Origin: Sphingomonas sp.
GTDB lineage: Bacteria; Pseudomonadota; Alphaproteobacteria; Sphingomonadales; Sphingomonadaceae
DNA: 64,000 nt
Direction: 5' to 3'
Assembly (NCBI RefSeq): GCF_017304635.1
Contig: NZ_JAFKMA010000001.1
Coordinates: 496,001-560,000 of the forward strand
A program made the translations under genes and the position numbers. Below are positions 52,630 through 60,515 of this stretch, one piece after another. Each line of letters opens with the position of its first letter. The first letter of the stretch is position 1. The notes beneath the pieces were generated by a model, which did not search any database, had not been told where the DNA came from, and saw only the letters and a list, made by a program, of their open reading frames with translations.

Positions 52630-54167
52630 CAGTCCCCCTCTTCATGCGGCGCCAGCCGGTCGCGCAGCTCGCGTTTCAGCACTTTGCCGATGGCGCTGCG
52701 CGGCAGTTCATCGATCGCGTGCAGCGCCGACAGCCGCTGCGTCTTGCCGAGCTGGCCGTTAGTCCAGGCCATGATGTCGGCGGCCGACGCGTCGATCCCG
52801 GTGTGGGGCACGTAGAAGCCGACGGGGGTCTCGCCCCATGCCTTCGACGGAACCCCGATCACGCTGCAATCGGCGACGGCGGGATGGCGGCGCAGCACCG
52901 CCTCGAGATCGACGGGGTAGATGTTGAACCCGCCCGAGATGATGAGGTCCTTCTTGCGGTCGAGCAGGGTCAGGAAGCCGTCCGCATCGAACCGCCCGAT
53001 ATCGCCGTGCCGGATATACCGGTTGCCCACCGCATCGTACCATTCGCCATCCGTGGTCGCTTGCCTGCGGCCGTGATAGCCGGTCATCATCGCCGGTGAC
53101 CGCCCGACCACTTCGCCGACTTCGCCCTGAGCGATTTCGTTGCCGTCCTCGTCGATCAGCCGCATGTCGTGACCGGGCAGGGGCTTGCCGACCGTGTGCA
53201 GCTTGTCGGGAAACTCGGTCGCGTTGAGCCCGGTCGAGGCACCGCCCTCGGTCATACCGTAATATTCGACCAGCAGGCCGGGCCAGCGCTTCACGACGTC
53301 CGCCTTGAGGGCCGCCGAGAATGGCGCGCTGGTCGAGGTCTTCAGGCGGAAGCTCGACAGGTCGAACCGGTCGAAATCGGGCAGCGCCATGATCCGCTGG
53401 TACTGCACCGGCACCAGCATCGCGTGCGTCGCGCGATGGCGCTCGGCGAGTTCGAGGAACGTGCGCGCGTCGAACTTCTTCATCAGGACGGCGGTGCCGC
53501 CCCAGCCGAGCGTCGGCAGGAAGCTGACCAATGTCGTGTTGGAGTAAAGCGGGGTAGAGGTCATCGTGACCGCGCTGTCGAATCCGCTCGCGGCGTTGCG
53601 GCCGATATGCGCCCAGCGCATTGCGTGGCTCTGGACGATGCCCTTCGGCGCGCCGGTGGTGCCCGACGAATAGATGATGTTGAAGCCATGCTCGGGTGCG
53701 ATCGTGACGGGGGCCGGCGTCGCGCCCTCGGGTGCCAGCCATGCGGCGAAGTCGTCGCTGTCGAGCCGGACTTGCCGCGCCGCGATCGGCTGGCCGGCGA
53801 CCGCCGCAGCGTTGTCGGCATCGACGAACACGATCGGCGCGCCGCAATCGGCGATCATCGCCGCCAGCGCGGCCGGCGTCGACGACGGTGCGAGCGGTGT
53901 CGCCACGCACCCGGCACGCAACGTGCCCATGAACACCGCAACATATTCGATCGAGGCGGCGGCGACGATCGCGACCGACTGGCCCTGCGCCACACCATCG
54001 CGCTGCAACGCCGCGGCGATACGGTCCGTCAGCGTGTCGAGTTCGGCATAGGTCAGGCTCGCGCGCTCGTCGGCGACGGCCACCTTGTCGCCACGCTCGC
54101 GGGCATGATCGCGCAGGAGGTCGGGCAGCGTGGCGAAGTCGCTGGTCAGCAGGTCGGTCGCGCTCAT
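52629..54167 (-). CDS. AMP-dependent acyl-CoA synthetase/ligase
   Basis: 512 residues of the ANL superfamily: P loop IIYSSGTTGAPKGIV, YGMTEGG, HGDIGRFDADGFLTLLDRKKD and the catalytic-lysine end RSAIGKVLKREL. Activates a carboxylic acid as its CoA thioester. The acid is not specified by the sequence. Neighbour of acyl-CoA dehydrogenases further right. Confidence 0.92.
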   Translation of the reverse strand: MSATDLLTSDFATLPDLLRDHARERGDKVAVADERASLTYAELDTLTDRIAAALQRDGVAQGQSVAIVAAASIEYVAVFMGTLRAGCVATPLAPSSTPAALAAMIADCGAPIVFVDADNAAAVAGQPIAARQVRLDSDDFAAWLAPEGATPAPVTIAPEHGFNIIYSSGTTGAPKGIVQSHAMRWAHIGRNAASGFDSAVTMTSTPLYSNTTLVSFLPTLGWGGTAVLMKKFDARTFLELAERHRATHAMLVPVQYQRIMALPDFDRFDLSSFRLKTSTSAPFSAALKADVVKRWPGLLVEYYGMTEGGASTGLNATEFPDKLHTVGKPLPGHDMRLIDEDGNEIAQGEVGEVVGRSPAMMTGYHGRRQATTDGEWYDAVGNRYIRHGDIGRFDADGFLTLLDRKKDLIISGGFNIYPVDLEAVLRRHPAVADCSVIGVPSKAWGETPVGFYVPHTGIDASAADIMAWTNGQLGKTQRLSALHAIDELPRSAIGKVLKRELRDRLAPHEEGD

Positions 54168-54241
54168 GGCAGGGCTGGCTAGGCGAACGTCGCCGCGAAT
54201 GCCATACGCAATATTCGAAAACGGGAATCGAGAGGGTTTCG

Positions 54242-54853
54242 ATGCTGTTCTACAACGCCCCCAATCCGGCGCCGACCCCGCGCCGCGTGCGCATCTTCCT
54301 GGCGGAGAAGGGGATCGCGGTGCCGATGCAGGACATCTCGATCATGGGCGGCGAACTGAAGTCGGACGCGTTCCTGGCGGTCAATCCGCTCGGCCAAGTG
54401 CCAGCGCTCAAGCTCGACAGCGGCGAGGTGTTGACCGAGACGGTATCGATCTGCCGGTATTTCGAAGCGCTGCATCCGACGCCGCCGATGTTCGGGACCG
54501 ATCCGCTGGAGATGGCGCGGATCGACATGTGGATCCGCCGGGTCGAGTTGCGGTTCGGCTCCCCGCTCGCGATGATCTGGGTCCACACACACGCCTTGAC
54601 CGCCCGCCTGTTCCAGCAATTCACCGAGTTCGGCGAGAGCAATCGACCCAAGGTCGCGGACGCGATGCGCTTCATCGACGATCAGCTGGCGGGACGCGAA
54701 TACCTGGCGAGCGATGCTTTCTCGATGGCCGATATCTGCCTGCTGACGATCGTCGATTTCGCCGGGTTCGTCGGCACCGCCGTACCCGACGAGCTGACCA
54801 ACCTGACGGCGTGGCACGCGCGCGTATCGGCGCGTCCGAGTGCCCGGGCATGA
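54242..54853 (+). CDS. Glutathione S-transferase family protein
   Basis: 203 residues with a thioredoxin-like N-terminus (YNAPNPAPTPRRVRIFLAEKG, LGQVPALKLDSGEVLTET) and a helical C-terminal half. Overlaps the SDR start by ATGA, so the two genes are coupled and may act in one pathway. Confidence 0.87.
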   Translation: MLFYNAPNPAPTPRRVRIFLAEKGIAVPMQDISIMGGELKSDAFLAVNPLGQVPALKLDSGEVLTETVSICRYFEALHPTPPMFGTDPLEMARIDMWIRRVELRFGSPLAMIWVHTHALTARLFQQFTEFGESNRPKVADAMRFIDDQLAGREYLASDAFSMADICLLTIVDFAGFVGTAVPDELTNLTAWHARVSARPSARA

Positions 54854-55647
54854 GCGCGGCGATGGACGGACGGGTCGCGATCGTGACGGGCGGCGGCACC
54901 GGGATCGGCGCGAGCGTCGTGCGGATGCTGGCCGAACGGGGCGTGCGCTGCGTGGTCAACTATGCGTCGAGCAGGGCCGATGCTGAGGCGGTCGCGACCG
55001 AAGCGGGTAATGGCTCGATCGCGGTACAGGCGGACATCGTCGAGGATGCCGCGTGCCGCGCGCTGGCCAAAGCAGCGGTCGACGCGTTCGGGCGGATCGA
55101 CTTCCTGGTCAACAATGCCGGCCGCACCAAGTTCGCCAACCACGAGGATCTCGACGCGCTCGACGCGGAGGACTTCGTCGACATCTACCGCCTCAACACG
55201 ATCGCCGCGTTCCAGATGGTGCGTGCCTGCGCGCCGGCGATGCGCGAGCGGGACGCGAGCGCCGTCGTCAACGTGGCGAGCGTCGCTGGGCTGTACGGCA
55301 TGGGGTCGTCGGTCGCCTATGCCGCGTCGAAGGGCGCACTCATCACCCTGACCAAGAGCCTGGCGCGCGTGCTGGCGCCGGCGATCCGGGTCAATGCGGT
55401 GGCGCCGGGCTATGTCGGGACCGGCTGGTTCGAGAAGCGGCTGGGGGCGGAGGGGTTCGAGAAGCTCAACGCCACCATCGCCGGCCGCGTGCCGATGGGC
55501 TTCGCGACCGGGCCGGACGACGTCGCCGGGCCGATCGTCCAGCTGATCGATCCGATCGCCCGCGCGATCACCGGGGAGGTCACGCTGATCGATGCCGGCG
55601 GGCATCTCGACATGGCGCTTACTCGGCGGCCGGGGAAGGAGAGCTAG
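54850..55647 (+). CDS. Short-chain dehydrogenase/reductase
   Basis: 265 residues, SDR classical type: TGGGTGIGAS (cofactor), NNAG, catalytic Ser in VASVAGLYG and YAASK. Coupled to the GST by ATGA overlap. Probably 3-oxoacyl- or alcohol-type reductase; substrate unknown. Its 3' end overlaps the convergent MFS gene by 29 nt. Confidence 0.9.
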   Translation: MSAAMDGRVAIVTGGGTGIGASVVRMLAERGVRCVVNYASSRADAEAVATEAGNGSIAVQADIVEDAACRALAKAAVDAFGRIDFLVNNAGRTKFANHEDLDALDAEDFVDIYRLNTIAAFQMVRACAPAMRERDASAVVNVASVAGLYGMGSSVAYAASKGALITLTKSLARVLAPAIRVNAVAPGYVGTGWFEKRLGAEGFEKLNATIAGRVPMGFATGPDDVAGPIVQLIDPIARAITGEVTLIDAGGHLDMALTRRPGKES

Positions 55648-56866
55648 CGCGCGGCGCGGCGTCGGATGCCGGCACGCGGTCGAGCACTTTCCACACGATC
55701 ACGCCGAGCGCGATCGTCACCAGCACCGCCGCCAGCAGGAAATTCGCCCCTGGAAAGCCGTGATCGACGCCGGTCGCCAGCGCCTGCGTCAGCAACAGCG
55801 GCCCAAGGATCGACGAGATGCTGCCCATGCTGCCGATCCCGCCCTGCAACGCGCCCTGGTGTTTCGCGTCGACCATCCGCGACAGGAGCCCGTTAAACGC
55901 GGGAAACACGAAGCCCTGAAACGCGCTGACGGCCATCAGGACGTAAGCCTGCCACCCTGTCGAGGCGAAGGCGAAGAGATAGAAAGCGAGGCCCGCCGAA
56001 CACATCCCCGCCACCATCGCCCGCCGCTCGCCGAAGCGCCGGATGACGGGGCCGGTCAGCATCCCCTGCACGCACGCCATGATGACGCCGACGAAGGCGA
56101 GGCTCCAGCCGATCGCCTTGGCGTCCCAGCCCAGCCGCATCGCCGCCCAGAACGACCAGGTCGACGGATAGACCATATGCGCGAGCTGCCAGACGAACCA
56201 CGCGGCCAGCAGCGGCGCGGCGTTGCCGGCGTGGAACAACGGGCGGAAAGCGCCGATGATGTGCGCGTCGTGCAGGTGGAACGGGCGGCGATTCTCGACC
56301 GCCAGAGTCTCGGGCATCAGGAAATACATCGTCGCGGCGTTGACCAGCGCGAGGACCGCGGCGGCGATGAACGGTGCGCGCGACCCGAACTCGGCCAGCA
56401 ACCCGCCGATCGCCGGGCCGACGATGAAGCCGATGCCGAACGCCATGCCGATCAGCCCAAACGTCGCGCCGCGCTTCTCGGGCGGGGTCACGTCGGCGAT
56501 CACCGACCCGGCGGGGCCGTAGACTGCACCCGCCGCCCCCGCGATCGCGCGGCCCAGGAACAGCCAGCCGAGCGTCGGCGCCCATGCCATCAGCGCATAG
56601 TCGATGCCGAAGCACAGCATCGACGTCATCAGGATCGGCCGCCGCCCGAACCGGTCGCTGAGGTTACCGAGCACCGGTCCGGCGAAGAACTGCATGACCG
56701 AGAACACGACCAGCATGTACCCCGCGACGCGCGTCGCCTGTTCGAGGCCGATGTGACCGAGTTGCGTGATGAGTTGCGGGAAGATCGGCATGACGATGCC
56801 GAACCCGATCGTGTCGATCAGCACCGCGGCGAGCGCGATCGGTACCGCGCGATTATCGAACGTCAC
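55619..56866 (-). CDS. MFS efflux transporter (TetA/DHA1-like)
   Basis: 415 residues from GTG 56866 (the longer TTG at 56887 adds seven unlikely residues). 12 helices, motif A-like GNLSDRFGRRPILM after helix 2 and an N-terminus VLIDTIGFGIVMPIFP typical of tetracycline-efflux-like carriers. Probable drug or metabolite exporter; specificity unknown. Confidence 0.88.
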   Translation of the reverse strand: MTFDNRAVPIALAAVLIDTIGFGIVMPIFPQLITQLGHIGLEQATRVAGYMLVVFSVMQFFAGPVLGNLSDRFGRRPILMTSMLCFGIDYALMAWAPTLGWLFLGRAIAGAAGAVYGPAGSVIADVTPPEKRGATFGLIGMAFGIGFIVGPAIGGLLAEFGSRAPFIAAAVLALVNAATMYFLMPETLAVENRRPFHLHDAHIIGAFRPLFHAGNAAPLLAAWFVWQLAHMVYPSTWSFWAAMRLGWDAKAIGWSLAFVGVIMACVQGMLTGPVIRRFGERRAMVAGMCSAGLAFYLFAFASTGWQAYVLMAVSAFQGFVFPAFNGLLSRMVDAKHQGALQGGIGSMGSISSILGPLLLTQALATGVDHGFPGANFLLAAVLVTIALGVIVWKVLDRVPASDAAPRASSPSPAAE

Positions 56867-57067
56867 GAGCCCACATCCCCCGCCCAAAGGTCACGAGAAT
56901 CGCACCCTTTCACGCGAGGCCGGATGGTGGCGCGGGAAGGGGGGCTCTCGATCACCGTTTCTTTCTTCCGCCGCCGACGGGATGCCGGTGGTGGTGACGG
57001 CCCCCTATAGCGGGGTTTGTCGGGCAGGGGAAAATTGGGTGATCGAGCGGGCGATTTCGACCCGTCC

Positions 57068-57143
57068 CGTCATTGCGAGCGGAGCGAAGCAGTCCAGGGT
57101 AGCGGGCGACGCGCTGGATTGCTTCGCTGCGCTCGCAATGACG
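57068..57143. repeat. Near-perfect 30-nt inverted repeat
   Basis: Arms 57068-57097 and 57114-57143 differ at two positions, of the widespread CGTCATTGCGAGC-type palindrome. Sits between the MFS gene and the AlkD-like gene; the rest of this 280-nt gap holds nothing recognised. Confidence 0.8.
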
Positions 57144-57146
57144 AGG

Positions 57147-57851
57147 CTAGGCGACGTGTTTCAACGCCTCGCGCCGACTTAGAGCGCTTATCCGATCGGC
57201 GTTGGCGGTGATGTAGCGGGTGACTTCGGCGGGATCGGTGCGGGCGTATTGGCGCAAGGCCCAGCCGATCGCCTTGCGCAGGAAGAACTCGCGACTTTCC
57301 AGCGACGGTTCGATGCACGCATAGAGCAAATCGAGGTCGGTCGCCGCCTTGGCCGGCAACTGGCACAGGATCGCGCTCCGCCGCTTCCACAGGTCGGCGT
57401 CGTTCGCCCAGTCGCGCATCGCCGCCGTCATCGCCAAGCGGTCGTTGCGCAACAGTCCCCACAGCCGATGCCCGGCGAGTTCGTCGATATAATCCCACCA
57501 TGCACCGTCGACGATCATCGCCTCGTACAGCGGCAGCGCGGCGATCGTCTGGAACGGCCGCGCCGCGGCGACGCCGGTCAGCGCGATCGCGGCATAGCGT
57601 TCCTCGCGGAATGCCGCCTGCCGCCACAGCGTCAGCACGTCGGCCTGCCACGCCGCAATGTCGGGCCAGTCGATCTCGGCGAACACCGCACGCAACGCAC
57701 CCTGTCGCGGCACCGCCGGCACGCCCAGGAACGGCATCGCCGATTTCATGTAGGCCTGCATCGCCGGTGCCCTTGCAGGCTCGGCGACGGCGGCCAGCGC
57801 GTCGCGGACACGTCCGGCGAGGGGCTTTTCGGCGGGGCGGGTTTGTGTCAC
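57147..57851 (-). CDS. AlkD-like DNA alkylation repair protein
   Basis: 234 residues of helical (HEAT-like) repeats with the family's conserved WWDYIDELAGHRLWGLL near the active site. AlkD removes N3- and N7-alkyl purines. Start GTG at 57851 after GGTGAAG; the longer frame extends into a gap. Divergent from the acyl-CoA dehydrogenase. Confidence 0.87.
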   Translation of the reverse strand: MTQTRPAEKPLAGRVRDALAAVAEPARAPAMQAYMKSAMPFLGVPAVPRQGALRAVFAEIDWPDIAAWQADVLTLWRQAAFREERYAAIALTGVAAARPFQTIAALPLYEAMIVDGAWWDYIDELAGHRLWGLLRNDRLAMTAAMRDWANDADLWKRRSAILCQLPAKAATDLDLLYACIEPSLESREFFLRKAIGWALRQYARTDPAEVTRYITANADRISALSRREALKHVA

Positions 57852-57900
57852 AGCTTCACCATACCCGACATTCAGATTCGGTGAAGAGGAGAGGATTGCC

Positions 57901-59115
57901 ATGGCGACCGCCGCCGCAATGGAGCGCCCCGCGGACGCGCTCGACGATTTCCGCGCCGAGGTGCGCGACTGGCTCGCCGCCAATTTCCCGCCTTCGCTGA
58001 AAGGCAAGGGCAATGCGCTTGCCAGCGTCGAGGGCCCGACCCGGGAAACACCCGATATGACCGCGTGGCGCGAAGCGATGGGCGCGAAGGGCTGGGGCGT
58101 GCCGACCTGGCCGAAGGACTATGGCGGCGGCGGCTTGAGCCGCGCGCAGGCCAAGGTGCTGGGCGACGAGATGGCGCGGGTCGGGGCGTGGAACCCGATC
58201 GGCGGCATGGGCGTGATGATGTTCGGCCCGACCCTGCTGGAGTATGGCAGCGAAGCGCAGAAGCATGAGCATATCCCGCCGATCGCCAAGGGCGAGATCC
58301 GCTGGTGCCAGGGCTATTCGGAGCCGAACGCCGGATCCGACCTCGCCAACCTCCAGACCTTCGCCGAGGACAAAGGCGACTATTATATCGTCAACGGCCA
58401 GAAGACCTGGACAAGCGGCGGGCAGTGGGCTGACAAATGCTTCTGCCTCGTCCGCACCGACAAGTCGGACAAGCACAAGGGCATCAGCTTCCTGTTGATC
58501 GACATGGATGCGCCGGGCGTCGAGGTGAAGCCGATCAAGATGATCTCCGGCATGTCGCCGTTCTGCGAGACGTTCTTCACCGATGTGAAGGTGCCGAAGG
58601 AGAATCTGGTCGGCCAGGAGGGGCAGGGCTGGACGATCGGCAAGCGGTTGCTCCAGCACGAGCGCACCAATTTGTCGGGCGGCGGCGCGCGGTTGCAGAT
58701 GGCAGGGCCGAGCCTCGCCGACCTGGCGAAGCAGCATGTCGGCACCGACGAATCCGGTGCGATCGCCGACAAGGACCTGCGCGCGCGGATCGCCAAGTGG
58801 GAGATGGACTGGCGCACCTTCCAGCTGACCGCAATGCGCGTGATGGCGGAATCGAAGGCGGTCGGCGGAGTCAGCGAAGTGTCGTCGATCCTCAAGACGG
58901 TCGGCACCGAGCTGGGCCAGGAACGCGCCGAACTCATCATCGAGATCAAGGGGTTGCAGGGGCTCGGCTGGGAGGGGGAGGGCTTTTCCGACACCGACCT
59001 GCACGACGTCCGCGCCTGGTTGTTCGGCAAGGCGACGACGATCTACGGCGGCTCGACCGAGGTGCAGAACAACATCATCGCCAAGCGGATCCTGGGGATG
59101 CTGGATCATCAGTGA
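57901..59115 (+). CDS. Acyl-CoA dehydrogenase, large member of a pair
   Basis: 404-residue FAD enzyme with GWGVPTWPKDYGGGG, WCQGYSEPNAGSDLAN and a C-terminal IYGGSTEVQNNIIAKR. Oxidises acyl-CoA in a beta-oxidation-like step. Position of the MCAD-type catalytic Glu near YGG is occupied by Gly, as in other ACADs that use a Glu elsewhere. Followed 114 nt later by a smaller ACAD. Confidence 0.9.
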   Translation: MATAAAMERPADALDDFRAEVRDWLAANFPPSLKGKGNALASVEGPTRETPDMTAWREAMGAKGWGVPTWPKDYGGGGLSRAQAKVLGDEMARVGAWNPIGGMGVMMFGPTLLEYGSEAQKHEHIPPIAKGEIRWCQGYSEPNAGSDLANLQTFAEDKGDYYIVNGQKTWTSGGQWADKCFCLVRTDKSDKHKGISFLLIDMDAPGVEVKPIKMISGMSPFCETFFTDVKVPKENLVGQEGQGWTIGKRLLQHERTNLSGGGARLQMAGPSLADLAKQHVGTDESGAIADKDLRARIAKWEMDWRTFQLTAMRVMAESKAVGGVSEVSSILKTVGTELGQERAELIIEIKGLQGLGWEGEGFSDTDLHDVRAWLFGKATTIYGGSTEVQNNIIAKRILGMLDHQ

Positions 59116-59229
59116 GGGGTGAGGGAGCAGGGAGCAGATGCCCTGAACACCTGCTCCCTGCCTCCTGCTCCCCCAATCAAATACAACGAGCGCATTGAGT
59201 TGCAGCGCTAGCCAACAGGGTAACCAACA
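59116..59229. repeat. Inverted GGGAGCAGG-type repeat between the two dehydrogenase genes
   Basis: GGGAGCAGGGAGCAG and its inverted counterpart CTGCTCCCTGCCTCCTGCTCCC flank a short spacer at roughly 59129-59173. It could be a hairpin terminator or a repeat unit; no other copy was seen in the window. Confidence 0.5.
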
Positions 59230-60303
59230 ATGGCCGTACTCAGCGAAGAACAGACGATGTTGCGCGACATGGCGCGCGAGTGGACGTCGAACGAAAGCCC
59301 GGTGACTGCGTGGCGCAAGGTGCGCGATGGCGATGCCGCGGCTGGGTTCGACGCGGCGGTCTATGGCGAGATGGCCGAGATGGGCTGGGCTGGGATCGTC
59401 ATCCCGGAAGCTTATGGTGGGTCGGACTTCGGCTGGCTCAGCCTGGGGCTGGTGATCGAGGAACTGGGCAAGACGCTGACCGCGAGCCCGCTCGCGGCGA
59501 GCGCGATCGCGGCATCGGCGATCGTGCTCGGCGGGAGCGAGGCGCAAAAGGCGGCGTGGCTACCCCGGATCGCGAGCGGCGAACTGGTCGCCACGCTGGC
59601 GGTCGATGAAGGCCCGCGCCACGATGGCCGCGCTGGCGGCACAGCGGTCACCGGCGGCAAGCTGAGCGGCACCAAAACGTTCGTCGCGGAGGGCGATGGC
59701 GCCGGACTGTTCGTGGTCGCGGCGAGCGACGGCCTCTATCTGGTCGATGGTGCCGATGGCGGCGTGTCGCGCGCGCGCCGCCACCTGACCGATTTCCGCA
59801 GCCATGCCGACGTGACCTTCGACGGCGCGGCGGCGGAGAAGCTGGCGAAAGGTGGCGATGGCTTGCTGGACAAGGTGCTCGACCGCGCCCGCGTGCTCGC
59901 GGCGGCGGAGATGCTGGGCATGGCGGGGCAGGGGTTCGAGACCACGCTCGCCTACCTCAAGCAGCGGGTGCAGTTCGGCCAGGTGCTGGCGACGTTCCAG
60001 GCGCTGCAACATCGTATGGCCAATCTCTACAGCGAGATCGAACTGATGCGCTCGGCGGTGGAAAGCGGGCTCGCCGCGATCGACGGCGGCGGCGACACGC
60101 GTCAGGCGGCACTCCTCGCCAAGGTGAAGGCGAACGAGGTCGGCCACATGATGAGCCGCGAGATGATCCAGCTCCATGGCGGGATCGGCATGACCGACGA
60201 ATATGACGCCGGCTTCTACCTGAAGCGGATGCGCGTGCTGGAGGCGATGTGGGGCAACATCGCCTATCTGCGCGACCGGTTCGCGACGCTCAACGGATAT
60301 TGA
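59230..60303 (+). CDS. Acyl-CoA dehydrogenase-like protein, small member of a pair
   Basis: 357 residues. Keeps ACAD folds (EMGWAGIVIPEAYGGSDFG, QLHGGIGMTDEYDAGFYLKRM) but lacks the C-terminal YGGS-E-R motif present in its upstream neighbour. Large/small ACAD pairs of this kind form heteromers in steroid- and long-chain acyl-CoA catabolism. Which substrate this pair uses is unknown. Confidence 0.85.
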   Translation: MAVLSEEQTMLRDMAREWTSNESPVTAWRKVRDGDAAAGFDAAVYGEMAEMGWAGIVIPEAYGGSDFGWLSLGLVIEELGKTLTASPLAASAIAASAIVLGGSEAQKAAWLPRIASGELVATLAVDEGPRHDGRAGGTAVTGGKLSGTKTFVAEGDGAGLFVVAASDGLYLVDGADGGVSRARRHLTDFRSHADVTFDGAAAEKLAKGGDGLLDKVLDRARVLAAAEMLGMAGQGFETTLAYLKQRVQFGQVLATFQALQHRMANLYSEIELMRSAVESGLAAIDGGGDTRQAALLAKVKANEVGHMMSREMIQLHGGIGMTDEYDAGFYLKRMRVLEAMWGNIAYLRDRFATLNGY

Positions 60304-60425
60304 GTACGCGCGATCCGACAACGTTGATGACGTTTTTCGTGGTTCGGGTTTGGTTCGCCCCGGCCCTATAGCGGCATGGCATTTACGCCACAGGTGGCGT
60401 CCCGTCTTGTTTTGCAACGCGAACA

Positions 60426-60449
60426 AGGCTTGACGGTCGCGTCAAGCCT
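60426..60449. promoter_or_regulatory. Inverted repeat upstream of the second TonB receptor
   Basis: Perfect 9-bp arms AGGCTTGAC and GTCAAGCCT with a 6-nt centre, 67 nt upstream of the receptor start. The plus-strand TTGACG inside the repeat and CTATTC 18 nt later could be the promoter, so a bound regulator would block it. A TetR-type gene lies just right of the receptor. Confidence 0.55.
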
Positions 60450-60515
60450 GTGCCTATTCGATGCGTGGGTATGGCGCCGGAGGAAAAGCGCGCCCGCCCG
60501 AAGGGGAGATGCAGG

